Shown: piece after piece, positions 59,327 to 64,000 of the stretch
Layout: each line of letters begins with the position of its first letter
Position numbering within the stretch: the stretch's first letter is position 1
NCBI GenBank assembly: GCA_036823295.1
Contig: DAISGD010000005.1
Location: forward strand, 1 to 64,000
Source: UBA4742 sp002403895
GTDB taxonomy: Bacteria; Actinomycetota; Acidimicrobiia; Acidimicrobiales; Acidimicrobilacustridaceae
Direction: 5' to 3'
Length of the DNA stretch: 64,000 bases
Made by a program: the position numbers and the translations under genes
The notes under the pieces: generated by a model
Told to the model about the DNA's origin: nothing
Seen by the model: the letters and a program-made list of their open reading frames with translations, nothing else
Database searches by the model: none

Positions 59327-59400
59327 CTCTTTCTCGCGGCGTGCGCCCGGGCATGCCGCATTCGTGAGGGCATGCCGAGCCGCGGTACCTTCGCTGGCGC

Positions 59401-60036
59401 ATGTCTGACACGTCCCCCACCGGTTCCCGTCCGCCCGAGTCCGGCGGTCAGTCCGGGTCCCGCGGTCAGCCCGAGTCCGGCGGTCAGCCCGAGCCCGGCG
59501 AGCAGCCCGAGCCGTCGGCGCTGACACAGATCCGGCCCCTGTCCGACGAGGACATCCGCGACGCCCTGCCCGAGGACCTCGACGCCGCCGGCCATGTCGG
59601 GCCCTACCTGTTCCCCAACAACAACCGCCGACGTATCCCGGGGATGATCTATCTCGGGTTGGCCGCGGGCTGCCTGCTGCTGTGGGGCACCCATGCCGGC
59701 GGCAACGCGGTGCTGGTCAACGGTGGTTTCCTGGCGGCCGGGATCACCCTCGCCCTGGTGGGGGCGTATTCGATCATCGGCAGTTGGAACCTCGACGTCG
59801 ACGAGCGTGACGCCTTGGTGGCCGCCGTGCGCCAGGTGGGCTTCCCGGTGGGCCACGCCTCGGCCCAGATGGGATGGCGGGGCGTGCTCAGCCGACCCAC
59901 GTGGCGCATCCTGCTGTATTCGGCGGAGGATCCCCCCACCCAGCGCGGCCTCGTGCTGGTCGACGGCGTCGACGGCGAGGTGCTCGAGTGGTTCGTCGAG
60001 GAGAACCCCGAGGACTGGTCGCAGTACGACGAGTAG
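59401..60036 (+). CDS. Two-helix membrane protein of unknown function
   Basis: 211-residue protein I do not recognise. Residues 1-40 are a low-complexity Gly/Gln/Pro/Glu/Ser segment made of imperfect GGQPE-type repeats. Two adjacent membrane helices follow (about 81-97 and 103-124), and then a soluble C-terminal part (about 125-211) ending in an acidic tail. Similar Pro-rich-plus-two-helix proteins accompany housekeeping genes in actinobacteria without known role. ATG at 59401. A short hairpin follows the stop codon. Confidence 0.7.
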   Translation: MSDTSPTGSRPPESGGQSGSRGQPESGGQPEPGEQPEPSALTQIRPLSDEDIRDALPEDLDAAGHVGPYLFPNNNRRRIPGMIYLGLAAGCLLLWGTHAGGNAVLVNGGFLAAGITLALVGAYSIIGSWNLDVDERDALVAAVRQVGFPVGHASAQMGWRGVLSRPTWRILLYSAEDPPTQRGLVLVDGVDGEVLEWFVEENPEDWSQYDE

Positions 60037-60485
60037 GGCGCGGGAGACTGTCTCCCGGATATCTCGTGACTCCATGTGGGCACGCGAGTCAAAACACAGC
60101 GATGTCATTTGTCATTGTGGCCCGCCCCGGAGGGCGGACATAGACCAATAGCGCACCCGTCTCATTGTGACCATGGAGAGTGGTGAGGGGACCACTATTA
60201 ATGAAATAGCGGGGCTCTCGGATCCTCTGATTCGGGGCCGAGGTGCCAGTACGGGCTAGGTAGAGCGAGGGATCGGGGGCCGATCCCATCCGGGAGGTAT
60301 CTCAAAGCGCTCCTCGGGCTCTCTCCTCGGTCCGTCATCAATCTGTTGGATGGCGACAAACTGACACCACCGTCGGTGAACGCTCCAAACGCGGTCTTTA
60401 CGTCAATAGCCAAGTTGGCTACTGTCCGTGAGGAAGCAATGCGTAGTGGCCAGCCGGGGTGACTTAGGGCAATGAGGAGGTAGGA
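60037..60485. other. AT-richer intergenic region with a terminator hairpin and an unrecognised reading-frame remnant
   Basis: This 450-base gap is the longest in the window and visibly less GC-rich than its surroundings. CGGGAGA at 60041-60047 and TCTCCCG at 60051-60057 form a tight hairpin right after the upstream stop codon. CCGCCC and GGGCGG at 60122-60137 form a second. From 60205 to 60462 the plus strand is open; its second half reads LLGLSPRSVINLLDGDKLTP and continues to a stop at 60460, which looks protein-like but has no start codon or known family. The promoter of the exopolysaccharide operon must also lie here. Confidence 0.55.
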
Positions 60486-61319
60486 GTGACGTACCCGCTT
60501 GCCCGCGACTCGCAGGTCGATGTTGCTCTTGATGTCGACAACGCGGTCATCGACTTACGCGTGCCGTACCCCCATCTCCTGCCCGATCCAGTCGACGGGC
60601 CCCGGGTCGGGATCACGACAGAGCCGACGGTCGAGGAGTCGCTGGAAGAAGAGATCCGGCGCCGGATCGCTGAAGCCATGGCCGCCTCGCCGACCCGGCC
60701 CCGACCGTTCTACGAGAGTGCCAAGCGTGCCCTCGACGTCGTGGTGGCGTCGGTCCTGCTCCTCGTCACCGGCCCCGTCATCGGGCTCCTCGCCCTCATC
60801 ATCCGGCTTGAGTCGCGCGGTCCTGCCGTGTTCCGCCAGACCCGGGTGGGCCGGGATGGACGGCTCATGTCCTTCTGCAAGTTCCGCACCATGTACACCG
60901 ACGCGCGGGAGCGGTTCCCCGAGCTCTACGACTACCAGTTCACCGAGGAAGAGTTCGCCCGCTCGTACTACAAGCCCTCGGTCGACCCCCGCAACACGCC
61001 CTTCGGCCGGGCTTTCCGCAAGACCACCCTCGACGAGCTGCCCAACCTGTTCAACGTGCTCAAAGGCGACGTGAGCCTGGTCGGCCCCCGGCCCGAGCTC
61101 CCCGACTTGGTGCGGTACTACACCCCCGAACAGCTCCTGAAGTTCTCGGTGAAGTCGGGCATCACCGGGCTGGCGCAGGTGTCGGGCCGCAACAACCTCA
61201 CCATCCAACAACAGATCGACGCCGACCTCGAGTACGTCCGCCGACGATCGTTCGCCTACGACCTCGGCCTGATCCTGCGCACGGCCGTCATGGTCGGGAA
61301 GCGCGTCGGAGCCGAATGA
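60486..61319 (+). CDS. Undecaprenyl-phosphate sugar phosphotransferase (bacterial sugar transferase)
   Basis: 277-residue initiating enzyme that moves a sugar-1-phosphate to the lipid carrier. It has one membrane hairpin (residues about 83-105, KRALDVVVASVLLLVTGPVI) and the catalytic domain with FRQTRVGRDGRLMSFCKFRTM and DELPNLFNVLKGDVSLVGPR. The N-terminal 70 residues are acidic and not membrane-spanning, so this is the short type without the four-helix WbaP domain. GTG at 60486 follows AGGAGG by five bases. It opens a coupled operon for exopolysaccharide or O-glycan assembly. Confidence 0.92.
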   Translation: MTYPLARDSQVDVALDVDNAVIDLRVPYPHLLPDPVDGPRVGITTEPTVEESLEEEIRRRIAEAMAASPTRPRPFYESAKRALDVVVASVLLLVTGPVIGLLALIIRLESRGPAVFRQTRVGRDGRLMSFCKFRTMYTDARERFPELYDYQFTEEEFARSYYKPSVDPRNTPFGRAFRKTTLDELPNLFNVLKGDVSLVGPRPELPDLVRYYTPEQLLKFSVKSGITGLAQVSGRNNLTIQQQIDADLEYVRRRSFAYDLGLILRTAVMVGKRVGAE

Positions 61320-62293
61320 GCATCGCTCAGGTCCCCGACCTTTCCGTGCTGGTGGTCACCTACGAATGCGCGGACTTCGTCGAAGCCTGTCTCGCCTCGG
61401 TGGTGGCCACGACCCGCGACCACCGGGTGGAGCTGGTGGTGGCGGACAACGACTCGAGCGACGACAGCGTCGGCGTGGTCCGGCGGACCCACCCCTCGGC
61501 CATCGTGGTCGAGATGGGGAGCAACACCGGCTTTGCCCGGGCGGTCAACGCGGCCATGGCCGCCTCCCGCGGACGTATCGTCTTGTTGCTCAACCCCGAC
61601 ACCGAGGTGCAGCCGGGGGCCATCGACGCCCTCATGGATGAGCTCGACGCTCACCCCGAGGTGGGCGTGGTGGCGCCGCTGCTCTTGAACCCGGACGGTA
61701 CGGACCAGGGCACCGCCCGGTCCTTCCCCACGCCGGCCGCCGCGCTGTGGGGCCGCCGGTCCCCGCTCACCCGACTCTTCCCCCGGAATCGAGTGTCACG
61801 CCGGTACCTGATCGGTCGCGACCGACGCGGCGACGGGTCGTTCGCCGTCGACTGGGTGTCCGGCGCCTGCCTCATGGCCCGGCGGGAGACCGCGCTGGCG
61901 CTGGGCGGGCTGGACGAGGGGTTCTTCATGCACTTCGAGGACGCCGACTTCTGCCACCGGGTGAAGGACAGCGGTCGCTCAGTCATCTGCGTTCCCGCCG
62001 CCCAGGTGGTCCACGCCGAGGGCGGCTGCCGGCGGGGCTGGCCGGCGTCACAGGTCGGTCACTTCCACTACGGCGCCTACCGCTACTGGACCAAGCACCA
62101 CGCGCCCCAGCCGTGGAACCCGTTGCGACTGGTGGCGGCCTTCGCCCTGGCGGCGCGGGCCGGGGGCGTGTTGGCCAGCAACAGGATGTCGCGGCGCCAC
62201 GCGTCCGACTCCCGTCACACCGGCAACCCCCTTGGATCCCCCCGAATCGATGTCCGCCACCCTGACCCGCTGACGAGAGCGATGGATTCATGA
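61316..62293 (+). CDS. GT2 family glycosyltransferase (rhamnosyltransferase-like)
   Basis: 325-residue cytoplasmic glycosyltransferase. The GT-A fold is shown by LSVLVVTYECADFVEACLAS, VVADNDSSDDSV, NTGFARAVNAAM, the nucleotide-metal site LLLNPDTEV and FMHFEDADFCHRVKDSGRS. This pattern is typical of dTDP-rhamnosyl transferases, though the donor sugar is not certain. ATG at 61316 overlaps the previous stop (ATGA) and its own stop overlaps the next start, so the products are made together. Confidence 0.9.
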   Translation: MSIAQVPDLSVLVVTYECADFVEACLASVVATTRDHRVELVVADNDSSDDSVGVVRRTHPSAIVVEMGSNTGFARAVNAAMAASRGRIVLLLNPDTEVQPGAIDALMDELDAHPEVGVVAPLLLNPDGTDQGTARSFPTPAAALWGRRSPLTRLFPRNRVSRRYLIGRDRRGDGSFAVDWVSGACLMARRETALALGGLDEGFFMHFEDADFCHRVKDSGRSVICVPAAQVVHAEGGCRRGWPASQVGHFHYGAYRYWTKHHAPQPWNPLRLVAAFALAARAGGVLASNRMSRRHASDSRHTGNPLGSPRIDVRHPDPLTRAMDS

Positions 62294-63729
62294 ACACACG
62301 AGATCTGGTCGGTCACGCCCGCCCCTACTGGAGGATCGCGGTGGTCGCCGTGTTGGGCGGCCTCATCGCCTATGTGGGCTCCTACGTCGTCAGTCCGACG
62401 TACGTCTCCTCGACGCGCCTCTTGATCCGCAGTCGCGAGTCCACGGTGCCCAGCAGCACCGGCCAGAACCTGCAGGGCCAGCCGGTCATCGACAGCACGC
62501 TGACCAAGGCACTGGGCGAGACCCAGAGCGCCGTGGTGTCCAGTCCGGCGGTGGCTGTGGCCGTCGTCGACGCGCTTCATCTCGACCAGCCCAAGCCCCA
62601 GAGCCAGTCCATCGTGGCCAAGGCCAAGCGCGCCGTGGCCGGCACCTTCAAGCGGGGCAAGGCCTTCCTGACCCACGGCTTCTATGCCGAGCCCACCGAC
62701 CGTGATGCCGCCATCCAGCGGGTCCAGGCCGGGCTCGCGGCCAAGGCCCTGAAGGACTCCTACGTGCTCGAGGTCAGTGGGTCGGCTGAGACCGCCCAGG
62801 GTGCGGTGGACGTGACCAACGCCGCCGCCGATGCCCTGGTCGCCATCAGCAGCGCCCGCTTCCAGGAGGAGGCAAACAAGAACCGGGACTTCCTGGCCGT
62901 GCAGCTGACCAAAACCCAGGGCGAGGTCGAGGCCGCCACCGCGGCCAAGAACGGGTACCAGAAAGCGAACGGGATCACCGACCCTACGGTGGCCCTTACC
63001 GTGAGCAGCGAGTCCCGGGCCCAGCTCGAGCAGGACCTGCGCGATGCCCAGACCAACGTGGCCGGCACCCAGGCGCAGCTCAATGAGGTGAACACTCGCC
63101 TGGCCGCCACCGACCCAACGGTGGCATCCAGCTCGGCGATCCAGACGGGCCGGAGCACCACCGACATCAACACCACCCAGCAGAGCGCGGCCTATCAGGC
63201 CCTACTGGTGGATCGGAACCGCCTCGAGGGCGAACTCGCCGGGTACCAGGCCCGCCAGACCTTTCTCAGCAACCAACTCTCGGGCTCGACCAATTCGGCG
63301 GACACCGATCAGCAGGCCGGTCTCGCTCCGCTGACGCAACGGCTGGAGGCGGCGCAGAAGAACTACCAGAGCGTCAGCACCGAGTATCAGAACGCGGTGC
63401 TGGCCGCGGACCAGAAGAGCGTGGAGGTCACCCGGATCGACGAGGCCCAGACGCCGACGTTCCCGGTGAAGCCGCTGCGCTACATCTATCTGTTCCTGGG
63501 GCTGCTGTGTGGGGCGTTGGCGGGATGGGGCCTCACCTGGCTGCATCGCCGCAAGAACCCGGTGCCCGTGGATGACGACGCCGAAGCCATCGACCTGACC
63601 GGGACCTTGCCGGTGTTCACCAACGGCTACGGGGCTGACGGGAGCGACGGCGAGTTGCTGCCCACTCCGGCGCGCACCCAGGTCGGCCGGTTCGAGATCT
63701 TCCGGCCGGAGCCGGCGGACGGGCCGTGA
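62290..63729 (+). CDS. Wzz/GumC-like polysaccharide chain-length protein
   Basis: 479-residue inner-membrane protein with a helix at residues about 16-34 and another at about 398-417, and between them a long extracytoplasmic part with predicted coiled coil (about 190-390, rich in Ala, Gln, Glu and Thr). This is the polysaccharide co-polymerase topology. The C-terminal cytoplasmic tail of about 60 residues has no Walker motifs, so no tyrosine-kinase domain is fused. ATG at 62290 and the stop at 63729 both overlap neighbours by four bases. Confidence 0.88.
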   Translation: MNTRDLVGHARPYWRIAVVAVLGGLIAYVGSYVVSPTYVSSTRLLIRSRESTVPSSTGQNLQGQPVIDSTLTKALGETQSAVVSSPAVAVAVVDALHLDQPKPQSQSIVAKAKRAVAGTFKRGKAFLTHGFYAEPTDRDAAIQRVQAGLAAKALKDSYVLEVSGSAETAQGAVDVTNAAADALVAISSARFQEEANKNRDFLAVQLTKTQGEVEAATAAKNGYQKANGITDPTVALTVSSESRAQLEQDLRDAQTNVAGTQAQLNEVNTRLAATDPTVASSSAIQTGRSTTDINTTQQSAAYQALLVDRNRLEGELAGYQARQTFLSNQLSGSTNSADTDQQAGLAPLTQRLEAAQKNYQSVSTEYQNAVLAADQKSVEVTRIDEAQTPTFPVKPLRYIYLFLGLLCGALAGWGLTWLHRRKNPVPVDDDAEAIDLTGTLPVFTNGYGADGSDGELLPTPARTQVGRFEIFRPEPADGP

Positions 63730-64000
63730 CGAACCAGGGCCGCGCCGCGTCCCGCGGCCCGACCGCGACCGTCCCGGCCTCGGCCCCGGCTCCCAATGGA
63801 CGATCGCGGGCAGTGATGGTCAGTACCGCGAGCCAACTCGGCGCCCGCGGCCTGCACTTGGCGCTCAACGTGGTCAGCACGCTGGCATTGATCCGCTACC
63901 TGGGACCGGACCGCTACGGCGACTTCGTGATGGTGGTGACGGTGGCCGCCATCGGCGGGTTGGTCAGCGACATGGGCCTCAACAAGCTGGGCGTCCGCGA
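63726..64000 (+). CDS. Polysaccharide flippase (Wzx-like), N-terminal part
   Basis: First 91 codons of a gene cut by the right edge. After a Pro/Ala/Arg-rich start of about 30 residues comes VMVSTASQLGARGLHLALNV, then LIRYLGPDRYGDFVMVVTVA and GGLVSDMGLNKLGVR, the usual first two helices of PST-family oligosaccharide flippases (Y-L-G-P-x-x-Y-G-x-F). It would move lipid-linked oligosaccharide across the membrane for the polymer started by the three genes upstream. GTG at 63726 overlaps the Wzz-like stop (GTGA). Confidence 0.85.
   Translation, partial: MTNQGRAASRGPTATVPASAPAPNGRSRAVMVSTASQLGARGLHLALNVVSTLALIRYLGPDRYGDFVMVVTVAAIGGLVSDMGLNKLGVR

Noticed and set aside
57817..60108. 763-codon open frame on the minus strand opposite thrS, the HIT gene and the next membrane-protein gene
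   Set aside because: It mirrors three well-identified genes, its translation is rich in His, Arg, Gly and Val without motifs, and it is a by-product of high GC third positions.

Overview
The window is 64 kb of very GC-rich DNA, densely packed with genes on both strands and with many 4-base stop/start overlaps. Gene content points to an actinobacterium that makes mycothiol and cofactor F420: a MshC-type ligase, an NADPH:F420 reductase, an LLM-class flavin/F420 enzyme, an InhA-type enoyl reductase and a WS/DGAT acyltransferase. A lineage near the Acidimicrobiia is my inference; nothing here proves it. I saw no rRNA, tRNA, CRISPR array, insertion sequence or prophage.

Layout. 0-4.2 kb: edge of a membrane acyltransferase, two acyl-CoA dehydrogenases, a degenerate metallo-beta-lactamase-fold protein and a DUF5655 protein. 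4.3-9.05 kb: a TPP riboswitch followed by thiamine pyrophosphokinase and a complete thiamine ABC importer (thiN-thiB-thiP-thiQ). 9-18.2 kb: a cupin, a SRPBCC protein, an ABC ATPase, a wax ester synthase/DGAT, a TauE/SafE permease and a MarR-regulated heterodimeric ABC exporter whose two genes are joined by a chain of tiny overlapping ORFs.

18.4-48.8 kb is the centre of interest: a nucleobase, nucleoside and hydantoin catabolic island. It carries three COG0402 amidohydrolases (one 8-oxoguanine-deaminase type, one SsnA type), adenosine deaminase, adenine deaminase, an NMT1/THI5-type ABC importer, a 2,3-diaminopropionate ammonia-lyase, an LLM flavin enzyme, two molybdenum hydroxylases (one three-subunit, one fused XdhD-like), an N-carbamoyl-D-amino-acid hydrolase, an M20 N-carbamoyl-L-amino-acid/allantoate hydrolase, deoC, purine nucleoside phosphorylase, a DauR-like regulator, a phosphoribosyltransferase and a dihydropyrimidinase/D-hydantoinase. 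Co-occurrence of SsnA, fused XdhD, an FAD subunit, DpaL, an M20 hydrolase and a HyuA-type hydantoinase recalls the E. coli ygeW-xdhD locus, but ygeW, yqeA and ygfK homologues are absent and different enzymes are present. I infer a variant purine-ring degradation route ending in diaminopropionate, pyruvate and ammonia. An ECF sigma factor and a putative membrane partner are divergent from the molybdenum-enzyme operon.

48.8-60 kb returns to housekeeping: two CNNM/CorC membrane proteins, an aminoglycoside-phosphotransferase-like/DUF6285 fusion, inhA/fabI, F420 reductase, mshC, plsC-type acyltransferase, thrS and a HIT protein. Several intergenic gaps hold long perfect inverted repeats. 60.04-60.48 kb is an unusually AT-rich gap with a gene remnant, and from 60.5 kb to the right edge an exopolysaccharide operon begins (sugar-phosphate transferase, GT2 glycosyltransferase, Wzz-like protein, flippase).
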